Source: Haematococcus lacustris | Taxonomy: Eukaryota > Chlorophyta > Chlorophyceae > Chlamydomonadales > Haematococcaceae | Reading direction: 5' to 3' | DNA: 64,000 bases | Assembly (NCBI GenBank): GCA_030144725.1 | Contig: JASKMD010000008.1 | Span: 7,269,153-7,333,152 of the forward strand | Shown here: piece after piece, positions 21,301-33,000 of the stretch | Layout: every line of letters begins with the position of its first letter | How positions within the stretch are numbered: the stretch's first letter is position 1 | Notes under the pieces: model-generated | Seen by the model: the letters and a program-made list of their open reading frames with translations, nothing else | The model's database searches: none | What the model was told of the DNA's origin: nothing | Program-made: the position numbers and the translations under genes

Positions 21301-24300
21301 CCTGGCTGGGCTCCCCTCCCCCTCCCACTGCCTTCCTCCTCCACTCTCTTTCCCCCTCCCTGTCACCCAGGCATGCCTTGTGAGCTGGTGATGCACCACG
21401 ACCCACGCACGCCCCTGCTGGTGGGGGGCCTGGGGCAGAACGAGGACAAGATGGGCATGATGAAGCTGCGCTTCAAGCGCCATAGGTGAGCTGCAGCCGC
21501 ACACCGTGACCACGCCAGGTAGCCAAGGCCATGGCACAGTCTCGTCTTTCTCCTCCATATGGCATAAAGCCTGCAAAGCTGGGCAGGAGGCCCGGAGTGG
21601 CATATGGAGTCAGCATGGTAGGGTGGCTATCAGGAGCAGTCTACTCTTCTGCCTGCAGTGACAGGCAAGCAGCCAGGCGCACATGGAGTGAGAGCATGGT
21701 GAAGTGGCTGGGGAGGAGCTGGGCTATGGCTGAAACATCACTCTTGGTCCTGCTGCCAAACACAGGGCCGAGCCAGGCTGCAGCTCTCAGGGGCCCAGGG
21801 CACATGTTCACCAGTCTGGCCTTTGCACCCACTTACATGTGCCCATTGAGGCAGGTGCAGCTTGCCTCATGTCGACGATGTTGCTGCTGCCTGCCCCTGG
21901 TAGGCCTTGCTCACACCTCCTGGCCCCTTCTTCACTCATCACTCATCATTCCTTTTCTCACTCATCATCCCACTGTGATTACGGCTACAGATGGTTCCCT
22001 AAGATCCTGAAGACACGAGACCCCCTGGTGTTCAGCATGGGCTGGCGCCGCTTCCAGTCCCTGCCGGTGTATGCCCTGGAGGACCACAACAGGCGGCTAC
22101 GAGCCATCAAGTACGGGCAGGCCAGGCAGCATGCTAGCCGCCCCCAGAGTACTTATCATGCTCCCAGCCATATGCAAGCACCTTACCTAAATCACGCGGT
22201 CTATGCCCTATTGCCAAAGGCTGCTTGGTTGCTCTGTGACTTGGGCTTTAGCGTGCACCCAGCCTTATGCAAGCACCTGACCTGTGTCACGCCGCCTAGG
22301 GCCCTGTTGCCCGAGGCAGTGTTGTGCTTCTCTGTGACCTGGGCTACAGCCCAGCCTAGTCCTCTCTGCTAATGCAGGTACACCCCTGAGCACATGCACT
22401 GCATGGCAGCAGTTTACGGCCCCCTGGCACCGCAGAACACAGGTGCGCTCCTCCCTGGGCTGGCCTGCACAAGGCAGGGGGCACTTGGCCAGGGGCACGG
22501 GCTATGGGCTTGAGGCGGGGCCAAGGGCACAACACCCTCGCTACCTTACCCCTTCCTCAGCTTTGTTGTCACTCCCTCATTCTTGTACCTTCTCTGACTC
22601 ACTCTCCCTTATCCTACACAAATGCTTGTCTAATTTTAGTCACTAAGTGCCCAAAGCTAGACAGGTCTTTGTGCCATCCCTCGCTCCGCACCCACCCACT
22701 GGCTGCCAGACCCTCACTCCCACCGCCACCGCCACCCCTGCCCTGCCACCCCTCCTGGTGCTCCTGGTGTCTTGTCAGGGGTGGTGGCCATTCAGAACAC
22801 GAGCTCCAGCGTGGCTGGCTGGCGGGTCAGCGGCACCGGGGTGGTCCTGGAGCTGGACGCTGACCTGCGCGTTGTCAAGAAGCTGAAGCTGGTGGGCCGG
22901 CCCGTCAAGGTCAGCCACCACACCGCCTTCATTCAGGGCATGTTCAACTCCCAGCTGGAGGCCGCCAAGTTTGAAGGTGGGGACAGGTCGAGAGGGAGGC
23001 AGGCAGGCTAAGAAGGAGGGTGGGTGGGATAGCAGGTAGGGAGGCGCGTTGGGCAGGATGGGAGGGATGGGCACACGGGCTGGGTGGGGCAGGTCAACTG
23101 GGGAGAGAAGGCTCATCAGTTGCTTCCAGCCTGTTTTGTCGGCATGCCAGGCAGCCTGCATGTGGCCGTAATGCATCAGGCTGGGTTCGTCCAAGGGGTG
23201 CTCAGCAGTAGCACCTGAATAGCCTGCCTGACCGCTGTGTTGGTTGCTGGCGTCAGGGGCGGCGGTGCGGACGGTGTCTGGCATCCGTGGCACAATCAAG
23301 AAGGCCATGCGGGCGGGGGGCAACCACAAGCTGCGTGAGGGCGATTTCAGAGCCAGCTTCGAGGATAAAATCTTGATGTGAGATGTCCTCTCCCCTCTCC
23401 CCTCTAACTCCCACCTCTCTCTTCTCCCTGCTCTCCCCTCCTCTTTCTTCCTTCCCTCTCACTCTCATCTCACTCCTCTTTTGTCTCTGCTGCTTGACTG
23501 GTTGCCTTATCAGCACCGCTGCTGCTCCTGCCCCTACCCTACCTGCTTGACTTACTGCTGCCATACGTAATGTTGGGGAGGAGTGGTGTTGGCGGCAGGT
23601 CGGACCTGGTGTTCCTGAGGGCTTGGGCGGCATTGGAGCTTCCACGCTTCCACAACCCAGTCACCAACCTGCTGGCAGCGCAGGTCAGTGCCTGGTCCTG
23701 ATCCAACCCAGCCAGACCCGACCGGACCTGACCTGACCCGACCATGCCCTATCCAACTATCCCACCCAGAGTGGACCCAGCTCTATCCACCCCCATGCAC
23801 ACTGCCCGGACTGACTTGTAGGACCGAGTGGCTCGTGATCTGAAGCCGGCCAAGAAGAAGGCACTGAAGGCAGCCGGCCTCCCTCTACCCCAGCCCTCTA
23901 CTGCTGCCGCCCTCCCGCTCTCCGGCCCCTCCAACCCCTCTGAGGCTCAGGCGCTGCTGGCTAAACCCTTGGTGGCCCAAGAGCAAGGTAGATCACCGCA
24001 AGCAGCGGGTCCAAGGCACTGCTTGGGGCCCTGGCTGCCGGGGTCTCCCCCTTCATGATTATCCACCAGCACCAGGGCCTCTATGCTGGCCAGTCTGGTA
24101 GATTACCATCATCACTGTCGTCACCACAACTAGCATGTCTTTAGCTTGAACCTTAGGAATGGCCCACGTCCTGCTCTCGCAATCTTTGAAGCTCTCATCC
24201 CTGTTTCAAACCCTCGATCTGCCCTCCGTGCCCCTACCCGTGGCTGCGCACTGCACTGTGTGACACAAGGCTGACGAAACATTGGCAGGTGCATGCGGCA

Positions 24301-26710
24301 GGCACACAGCCAATACCAGGAGTCCCTGCCCCCTACCTTACTGCTACCTGGCTGCCGCTAGAGGTGGAGACGCACCTGCTGTCACCTGCCCCACTGCCTG
24401 GCCTATGGAGGGGGAGGAGGAGCCGGCTGCCCTGCCGACCGCAGCAGCCCTACCTAGCCATTCAAAGCCAGGATGCATGGCCAGGCATAGGGCACAGGCA
24501 GCCAGGGACAAGTGCTTAGGGCCTCCTGGCCAAGCTGAGTCACTTGCTTGCCCCAACCCTTAAACTAACCCCTGTGCACCCAGTGCGCTGCAGCCCTAGG
24601 TTTACCAGTGACGCTGTTGGATGTACACTGTGCTGTGCATTTTGCCTGTGGCGGGTGCAGGCAGACACGCCCTGGATCAGGGACATGGATCCGGCCCCCT
24701 CCCAAGCTTCCAGCCCGCAGCTCGTTTCTCAGGCGCACAGCCAGGGCGCGTGTTCAAGCTGGGCATGCAGGGCCTGGGGTACTACCCTGACAGTGGGCTC
24801 AGCAAGGATGGCCGGGCAGCAGGTGACAGGGCAGGAAGATGCAGGGCTGGGCACACATTTGAGAGGCTCAACAAGGATGGCATAGGCAGGGATCGTGCCC
24901 ATGCCTCCCAGCCTACCTGCCGGCCTGCTTGCCTGCCAGGTTGCTTAAGCTTGCCATCTTGCCTGGGCCCACTGCCCTCACCCCACCCAGCCCCTCCCTG
25001 CCTCCCCTCACCCCTCAACCCCTCATCCCCTCTTGCTCTGTGCCTGTTGCAGCCCCCACTCACACCACCCTCCTCCCTGCCCCCGGACCCGTCCACTCCA
25101 GTGCCCCAGGCAGCAGTGGCGGGGCCCCCCCTGCCGCTGGTGCTGCTGGCTGGCTGGGCATGCGCACTACGGGGGAGTTGCGGCGGGCAGTGGGCCAGGG
25201 TGCCCCCCGCCAGCCAGACTCCCTGTACCGCGACATAGTCCGGGCGCCACGACAGTTCAATCCCCTCAAGATCCCCAAGACCCTGCAGGTCAGCGTCAAG
25301 CTCACGCGGGGCGGGGCGGGGGCGGGGCGGGGTGTGGGTTTTTGGCTGCAGATGGGAATTTGCCTCTCACTGGCACATCCCTTCTACCCTCTTAAGGGTG
25401 CACCTGGTGCTGCTGGACTGCAAGGCCACAGTGGGCCAGGGGTGTGCTTGTGGCCACAGTGGGCCAGGGGTGTGCTCTGGACCCCTGGCCCCTCATGCCC
25501 CCTGCCCCCTGCTGCTCCCCCCGCAGGCTGCTCTGCCATTCAAGACCAAGCCCAAGGTTATGGTGGCGCGGCCTAAGAATGGGCGCAAGACACTGGACCA
25601 GAAGCGTGCGGTGGTGTTGGAGCCTGGGGTAAGGAGGGGTGGCGGGGGGGTGGCGGGGCAGCTGGGCCAGTGACAGCAGGAGGGGCAGTGGGGCAAGATG
25701 GGGGCAGCGGGGCCAGCACGGGCAGGGGCAGCATCAATGGTGTTGCAAGTAGATGATGCTGGGGGGTCAGGCGAGCAGCAGGGTGCTCGGTATGAGGACA
25801 CTGCCTTGCCAGTGGCTGGCCTTAGAGCATGGCCTGGCTGGATACACCTGTCAGCAAGGCTCGACATCTGGGCATGCAGCTTTAGGTCTGGTCGACCCTG
25901 TCTTTAGAGCCAATGCATCACCTGCCTGCCATGCTGCACAGGAGCGCAAGGCCGTGACGCTGTTGCAGCAGCTGCAGACCATCCGCAATGAGAAAGCTGC
26001 CAAGCGGCGTGAGCAGCAGGTCAGGCTGAGAGGCGCCTAGCCGGCTGATAGCTGCCCCTTCCCTCGCCTTGCTCCTACAATTCTTCACCCTGGTCCCTCC
26101 CTCCTCCCCAGCCCCCCTTATAAGACTGCCCTGCTGCCTCCTTTCACCCTTCACCTTTCAAAACCCATCTTCTTTTTACCCCCCTCCTCCCACAACGACT
26201 GCCGCATTGTGTGGCATTGTGCACTGTGCATGTGACGACCCAATGGCACTGCAACGGTGCCATCTCTAATGACCCTAGATTGCCATCAATCGTGAGCGAG
26301 CCCTGCAAGGTCTTGACCTGGCCCTGCTGCTGACCCTGACTGCAGGCACGCAAGAGCGGTGAGCGTGCCAAGAAGCAGGAGATTGAGGCCAGCTGGCGAG
26401 GCAAGCTGAACAAGGAAAGGCGCAAGGACAGGTGTGGCAACTAGTCAAGCACGGCTGTGGGTAGGCTAGCGCGTGCATGTCATACTCTGGGCTGATGCCG
26501 GCTGTGGAAGATGGGGCGGGTTTGCTGGAAGGTGTTTCGGGTGGCGAGGTCTGTGCCATGTGCCAGTGGTATGGGGCAAGCAGGTTTAACGCCCTGTCCG
26601 CTTGCAGGTACCGAGAACAGGGCAAGGAGCAGAAACGACGTGACATGGAAGCGGAAGGGGGTGGCCGAGCGGCCAAGAAGGCGCGGCGCAACAGCCGTGC
26701 CTCTGGATAA
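13866..26710 (+). CDS. BMS1: Ribosome biogenesis GTPase BMS1
   Basis: 31 exons give 4032 nt, 1343 aa (yeast about 1180, human about 1280). BMS1 is the nucleolar GTPase that binds U3 snoRNP/RCL1 and is needed for 18S rRNA processing and 40S assembly. Visible: a basic N-terminus ([19 protein letters not shown]), P-loop GPPQVGKST at residues about 86-94, [20 protein letters not shown], the family's THLD G4 motif at about 181-184, [16 protein letters not shown], the AARP2CN region ([11 protein letters not shown]), [20 protein letters not shown], an acidic Ser-rich linker of 136 aa in exon 14, then the C-terminal domain ([47 protein letters not shown]) and a basic tail. ATG 13866 was chosen because it matches the family start. 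No damage seen. Identity is very secure. Confidence 0.97.
15301..15342. repeat. CTG microsatellite in BMS1 intron 4
   Basis: About 13 uninterrupted CTG units ending in CTGCAGG, lying between exons 15165-15256 and 15439-15495. Confidence 0.95.
16680..16830. repeat. 30-bp minisatellite in BMS1 intron 9
   Basis: Four to five units of GGCCCAGCAGGACGTAAGGG followed by CAGTGGGTGA start directly after the donor of exon 16539-16676. Each of the inner units contains GTAAGG, a donor-like hexamer, so the tract is an array of potential decoy 5' splice sites. Confidence 0.85.
20108..20160. repeat. G-rich (GGGGGA) tract in BMS1 intron 17
   Basis: GGGAGGGGGA units including a run of ten G, on the sense strand of the intron between exons 19851-19993 and 20213-20306. 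Potential G-quadruplex former. Confidence 0.85.
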
Positions 26711-26800
26711 CAGTATCCGCCGCTGCACACGAGACAGGGGCACGGTACGGCGCTGACGCGCTCGCTCCCTGTGCGGCCGTGGGTTTGTGGGGAGCCGTGG

Positions 26801-26805
26801 TGTAA
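26801..26805 (+). promoter_or_regulatory. BMS1 polyadenylation motif TGTAA
   Basis: TGTAA 91 bases after the BMS1 stop codon, in the short gap (317 bp) before the UBA1 start. This spacing is typical for chlorophyte poly(A) signals. Confidence 0.6.
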
Positions 26806-27027
26806 GCAGAAGTTGTGTCACACCCTCTATTATACGCTTCTGTCCTTTGGGAAGCGCGACTGCACGGTGTAGGGTTTGGATAAGCGATAGCAGACCGCCG
26901 CATGTCGTGCAGACTCACTCAGGAGGCGTGAGCCATGCAAGCTTGGTTTCTTCGGGCTTTGCCTCCCTTTCTTAAGGCACCGTGTTGTAGCGCTGAGGAT
27001 ATAGCGGCAGATGCCAATCAGCCGTTG

Positions 27028-30000
27028 ATGTCGAAACGGGCTAGCAGCGACGCAGAAGACCAGACCGAGAAGAAACTGCGAATGAACGGCGACAAATCCA
27101 GCAAGATGGTGATTGACGAAGACCTACACAGCCGGCAGCTCGCCGTGTATGGGCGTGAGGCGATGAAGCGGATGGCTAGCTCGGCAGTGCTCATCAGTGG
27201 TGCCAATGGACTGGGCGTAGAGATTGGTAGGATGCTAAATGATCCAAGTGTAGATCGGACCTTCGATGACAACATTTATGCCTCACGTCGCGCGTGCGCA
27301 GCTAAGAACGCGATTTTGGCGGGGCTACGCTCTGTCGTCATTCACGACAAGAAGGCTGTGCAGCTGTCCGACCTGTCCGCACAATTTTACTTGACCCCAG
27401 AGGACATTGGCAAGAACAGGGCGGAGGCGTGCAAGGATAAGCTACAGGAGTTGAACACGGCTGTGGCCGTAAAGGCCTCCACAACCGATCTTACAGACGA
27501 GTTTCTCAAACTGTTTGAGGTGAAGCCCTCTGCTGCAAGCCACAGGTGACCTGAGCCTGAACCTGAACCTGAGCCAGTGGGCCTGTGCTGCGCAGGTGGT
27601 GGTGTTGACAGACTCTAGTCTGGAGGAAGCCAAGAGGGTGGACAATTTTTGCCATGCAAGTGGCATTTCTTTCATCTGGGCTAAGACCCATGGCGTGTTC
27701 TCAGCTGTGTTCACAGACTTTGGACCTTCCTTCACCGTCGTTGATGTGAATGGTGCGCAGCCTGTGGCATCCCTGTAACCCTTGCTGCGTATGGTGCCGT
27801 TGAGAGGCTGTTCATGCGTTGGTGTGGCTCGCGTGCGTGTGTATGTGTGTATGTGTGTATGTGTGCAGGTGAAGAGCCCCTGACTGGCATTGTGGCATCC
27901 ATCACCTCCGGGACTGTCCCCCTGGTGACATGTGTTGAGGACGAGCGGCTGCAGTTGCAGGTCAGCAGTCTCCGCTTGCAGCTTCAGCGCAGAACCAGCG
28001 TGGCACTGGGTTGGGTGTTGGAGAACAGGTTAAGGCAGATCAGGGAGGTACAGGGACAGTTCAGGGGGGTTCAGGGACCAATAGGGGCGGAGGGCGCTGT
28101 CTTGGGCTAGCCAGTCGCGGTTTGTGGCCTGGTGAGCCACACGGGAGAGCAGTGACGAGCAGCAGCAGGGAGCAGAGGTCACACTGCCTAATCCACACTG
28201 GCAGAGATTGGCTGCTATATACAGACGACCTTACTCAGTAGACACTGCTGGGTGAGGCCCTAGCCAGGTGTGGAGGCAGGCCAAGGCTGTCTGAGCAGCA
28301 GTGCCAGGACTCCACTGAAGCAGTCGCACATCATGGCCCTTCAGCTTCTGGCAGGCCTGGGCTGGGCAGCTGCAGCACCATAGGGGCTGGGAGCCCACTG
28401 GAGGTGTAGGGCCTCTGTTACTCCCAGGCCTCAGAGGGTGTGATGCGGTTGTCGTCTACAGCATCGACACAAAGGGTGTCAAAGGTGCCTTCATGAGATT
28501 TGGGGTCCAGGGGACCATTGTTGGCAGGGGCGGGTCAATGCTGGGATCACAGGGCCAGCTGCCTCAGGCTGCTGGCCCTGCATGGTGTTGCATGGTGTGG
28601 CCACACGTGTCACGCTGCATGCATTGCCTGGTGTTGCCCACCGGGGCTTGTGGGACACAGGATGGACAAACAGTGACGTTCTCAGAAATTGAGGGCATGA
28701 CGCAGCTCAACAACCACCGCCCCATCAAGGTCAAGAACTGCAAGGTGGGGCAAGCAGGGGCCAGCCAGCCCCACACCTGCAGGGGCATGCAGTGTAAGAG
28801 CAGCAAAGTCTGGGGGGAAGAACTTGACGCTGTGGGAGTGGAGCAGGGAGTGCCTGCCCTCGCTTGCCACAGCCTGCTTGCGCCTTGTCGGCCTGCTGCA
28901 GCCTGAACAAAGCAAGGATGTGTGCTAGCATATCAGCACTGGACATGTCAGAAATGTCCAGCACTGGCTGGGTTGCAGCTGACATATCAGCATTAGTAAT
29001 GGTCAAGCTCAACCCCAGGCTGTGTGGGGGTGCGGCAGCTGGCATGCGATGCACGGACCACAGCGGCTGAAACATGGTCCTGACATGACAGGGCAGCCAC
29101 CAGTGCTCAGTCCCTTCACCTGCCCGTGCTGCACACCCTGTTGCTCTTTACCTGACCTACTGGCCCTCAGCCCCTGCTCTATGCCTCCCAGCAGCACCTC
29201 ACCCCTGCCTCCCCCATCTGCCTGCCTGCCGCACATCACCCCTGCTCCCACCCCTCGCTTCTGCCTGCCTGACTGCCGGAGCCAGGTCCAGTGTGTGTAT
29301 GGCACTGCTACTGCCATGCAATGGCCCGCCCTACTCTACCTTCCTTCCCCTAGCCCTCTAAGCCTCGTGCTTCCACTGGTGTCAGTGCTGCTTCTGGCTG
29401 GTGGTGGTGGTGGTGGGCGCAGGCGCACTCCTTTGAGCTGGACCTGGATACCTCAGGGTTTGAGGAGTACCAGCGTGGTGGCATTGTGGTGCAGTGCAAG
29501 GAGCCCAAGACGCTGAAGTGAGGCACCGCACCCGACAGGGGCAGGGCCAGCAGGTGGCAGCTGTGGCCAGCAGGGGCAGGTCTGCAGGGCTCAGCATGTT
29601 TAGGGCCAGCAGCGGGCAGCAGGGCTACAGTAGAGTCACCAGGCACCCCAGCTGGCGCTGGCCATGCTCCTTCATCATTACCAGCAACAGCAGCAAACAC
29701 GACAGCTGTGCCCTGCTCACTGTCAGTTGGCACTGTCAGCAGCAACGCCGGCAGAAGTGAATGAAGCAAGCATAGACAAACATGGCACAGAGGTCTCACC
29801 AGCAGGCGTAGCCTCACACCACACACCCCTGCCTACACGCTTTGCTCCTTGTCAACAACTCTCATTCCACTGCAGCCATGGAGGCCCTCACAGCCTCTTC
29901 CCATGGCACCCACCTGCTCTGTGCCCCTGAGCCTTGAGTACTGCATGGAGTTTTGAGCCCCGCATCACTGCATGGCAGCTGGTGTTGCACAAATGAGGCA

Positions 30001-33000
30001 ATAAGGGCGCTAGAGTACGCTAGCTGGGGGTGGCGGGAGCAGGCAGCGGCCTCTCCAGGCTGTAGCTCCTCTCTCTGTGCACAGTGGCTCTGTTGGAGTA
30101 TTCTTCATCTCCTTTTCTTACACTAGATGGCATCTGTGTGTGTGCTGCACCACATTGGCCCTGGGGCGGTGTGGCCTGCTGCCTGCTGCCTAGCTCGCCA
30201 TCAGGGCTGCTGCTCCCCTGCCTGCAGGTTCTCGCCCCTCACTGAGGCCCTGCAGCAGCCGGGCGAATTCCTGATGAGCGACTTTGCAAAGTTTGACCGT
30301 CCGCCCACGCTGCATGTTGGCTTTCAAGCCATGGAGGCATTCCAGGTCAGCAAGCTGGAGGAGTGGCACTGGGAGGCCCTGATGCAGGGCGGCCAGGGGC
30401 AACCAGCAGGGCAGCCAGCAGCAGGGGCAGCCAGCAAGCTAGGGGGTCAGGGGTGCAAGCTTGCAGGGCCAGGAGTGATGCACGCCGTCATGGCCTTTTG
30501 GCATCATGGGCACCATGCAGAAGCCTGCCAGCATGTGGTCCCATCACCCATGTGGCTCAAACACCCCTGCCTCAACATTCCATGGGAACAGAACAGGAAG
30601 CGGGGCTGCAGGAAGGCATGCTCTAGTATGAAGCATCCATGCAGGGTAAAGCAGGGCAGAGTGGGGTAGGGTAAGGCAGGGCATCTGCAGAGAGTGTGTC
30701 AAGTAGTTTGCTTGCTTGAAATCTGTCCTGTTGGTTGAGCAAGGGATGGCGAGCAGCTCGGCATTGACCACGGAAGCATAGGCACTGGCACTGTGTCTGC
30801 CTGACACCTGTGTGTGTGTCTCTGTCTGTTCTGGGAGAGCAGGGCGAGCACGGGCGCCCCCCAAGGCCAGCAGACGCCTCTGATGCTGAGCAGGTGCTGC
30901 AGCTCGCCAAGGTGAGGGTGGTTAGGGTGCTATGACTGGTCAGGGTTAACAGAGGGGATGTTCAGGGTGAAGGGTGGAAGAAGAAAGGAGACAAGGATGA
31001 GCAGCAGAGTGTGTCGGATTGTAGCCCTGCGCCAGCAGCAGGCTGATTGCAGCTCAGCACCTGGCTCATTACCTTTGTCCACTCCTGTTCCAGAGCATCA
31101 GCAGCTCACCAGGCAACAATAACAACGTAATGCGGCACCAACAACAACCTGCCTCCACCGCAGTCCATCAACGCCGCGCTGCCTGAGTCGGTGCGCGGGG
31201 AGCTGGGTGAAGGGGTGCTGCGTGCCCTGGCGCACTGCGGAGGCGCGGAGCTGAACCCTATGGCTGCCATGCTGGGCGGGGTGGTGGGCCAGGAGGTGGT
31301 CAAGGCCATCTCTGGCAAGTTCCACCCCATCCACCAGTGGTGAGGCAGTGGGTGCGCCATGGCTGTGCAAGCTGTGTGCCAGATGTGTGAGATAGTGGCA
31401 ACCAGGGTGTGGGCAAGAAGCAGGGGTGTAACACTGTTCAGAAGCGGACACTACAATGGGTGGCCGGGGGCTGGCAGCAGGAGTGTGCCCTGAAGTATAG
31501 CTTGAGCTCAGCTAAGGCCACGAGTAGATGAAGGGGGCGACAGCAGGTGTGACCAAGGGTGATGAATAACAAAGGTGACAGAGGATGCTGTGAAGGTGTG
31601 GCCGAGGCCAGGGTGTTGGTGGAATAAGTGTGACCATGTCTAGGTATGGCCAAGGGTGCTGCAAAGGTGACGGCCACGGGACGTTAGGAAGGGGCGTGCT
31701 GCCGAGGGGGCCGCAGCCTGGGTCATGGAGTGCATGGCAGCAGGGCAAAGGAGGGTGGGGCGCTGCCTTGCTGGCTGCAGGTTCTACTTTGACAGCATGG
31801 AGTCCTTGCCGGAGCTGGACAAACTGCCTGCGGAGGAATTCGCGCCGCTGGGCTCTAGGTGCGCTGTAAGAAGCTGCCGCCCCCTACCCCCCTCGAGTTC
31901 CCCCTCCTGCTCCTCTGGCGTTGCCCCGCCCTTGCCCAGCTTTTGCACATCAGCTTTACTTGTGCCTCAACCCCTTGCCACTAGCCTGCTACTCGCTGCC
32001 TGACTGCTCCACTGCCTTCATCAATGTCAGTGGCAGGTTGGCATCGCGTTGCATGTACTATCTAGTTTGGTGCCCTGCCCTGCCCTGCCCTCGTCATCTT
32101 GTACTTGAACAGCTGCCTGCCGCCACCGCTGGTTCTGAGCAGCCCATAACTGCCTGTGCGCTGCCCCCTGCTGTGTCTGCTGACCTGGCTTCAGGTACGA
32201 CGCCCAGGTGGGCGTGTTCGGGCGCAGCCTGCAGGTGAAGCTGGCAGGCCTGAAGCTGTTCCTTGTGGGGGCAGGGGCCCTGGGCTGCGAGTTCATCAAG
32301 GTGGGAGCAAAAGCCCCCCTTGCAGGAGCGCTGCGGCGCCAGGGGTGCAAAGCAGGGGGGACCAGGGGTCGGGGCCAGCACCCCAGGCTGCTGGGGTCTC
32401 CAGGCTGTAGGAGGCTGCTGGCACGCATGTTGCATCCGCACCTTCCTCAAGGAGGGTCCCTGAGCCAGGTAGTGGACAAGTCAAGGCAGTTATCGGGGGA
32501 TGAGGCAGGGATGGTCGCAAACCACCTTGAGGTACGGAGGCGCTGTGCTGGGTGTGATGCTGCAGGCCACATCCTTGGCTCAGCCCTGACTATGTCCCCA
32601 GCCTTGGCCTTGGCCCTGGGTACTCACTCAGCTGCCTCAACCCGTGTGTCATGCAGAACTTTGCCATGATGGGCATCGCCTGCCCTGATGCGGGCGCTGA
32701 GGGGGGCAGTGTGACGGTGACAGACGATGACACCATTGAGAAGAGCAACCTCAGCCGCCAGTTCCTGTTCAGAGACTGGGACATTGGCAGGTGCGCCTGG
32801 CCTCTCACTCTCATAAAACTAATCCTGGCATGCAGTCAGCCCCTAGTCCCAGACCTCGTTCTTGCCCTTACCCACATGCTGACACCTATCCCTTACTCCT
32901 GGCGCCATCCTCCTTGTCTCCTGATCATGCCCCTGGGCTCTAACCATTGACTCGCCCCTATGGGCGACCTGTTTCACCACCCTGACCTCCCACCTGCCTC

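Larger units (their letters stand above)
13866..26710 (+). other. BMS1: BMS1 exon map
   Basis: Exons: 13866-14064, 14143-14210, 14573-14663, 15165-15256, 15439-15495, 15632-15724, 15853-15916, 16220-16332, 16539-16676, 17180-17259, 17419-17494, 17753-17830, 18088-18159, 18399-18807, 19071-19189, 19395-19545, 19851-19993, 20213-20306, 20448-20867, 21371-21485, 21991-22110, 22378-22442, 22779-22976, 23257-23377, 23599-23683, 23822-23987, 25053-25288, 25527-25628, 25942-26019, 26346-26431, 26608-26710. All introns are GT-AG and the phases sum to an uninterrupted frame. The longest intron (23988-25052) holds an ORF that matches nothing in BMS1 and is skipped. The start of exon 19395 rests on frame alone. 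Confidence 0.85.

Noticed and set aside
24282..24563. 93-codon ORF inside BMS1
   Set aside because: Matches nothing in BMS1; the phases of exons 23822-23987 and 25053-25288 join directly, so it is intronic.
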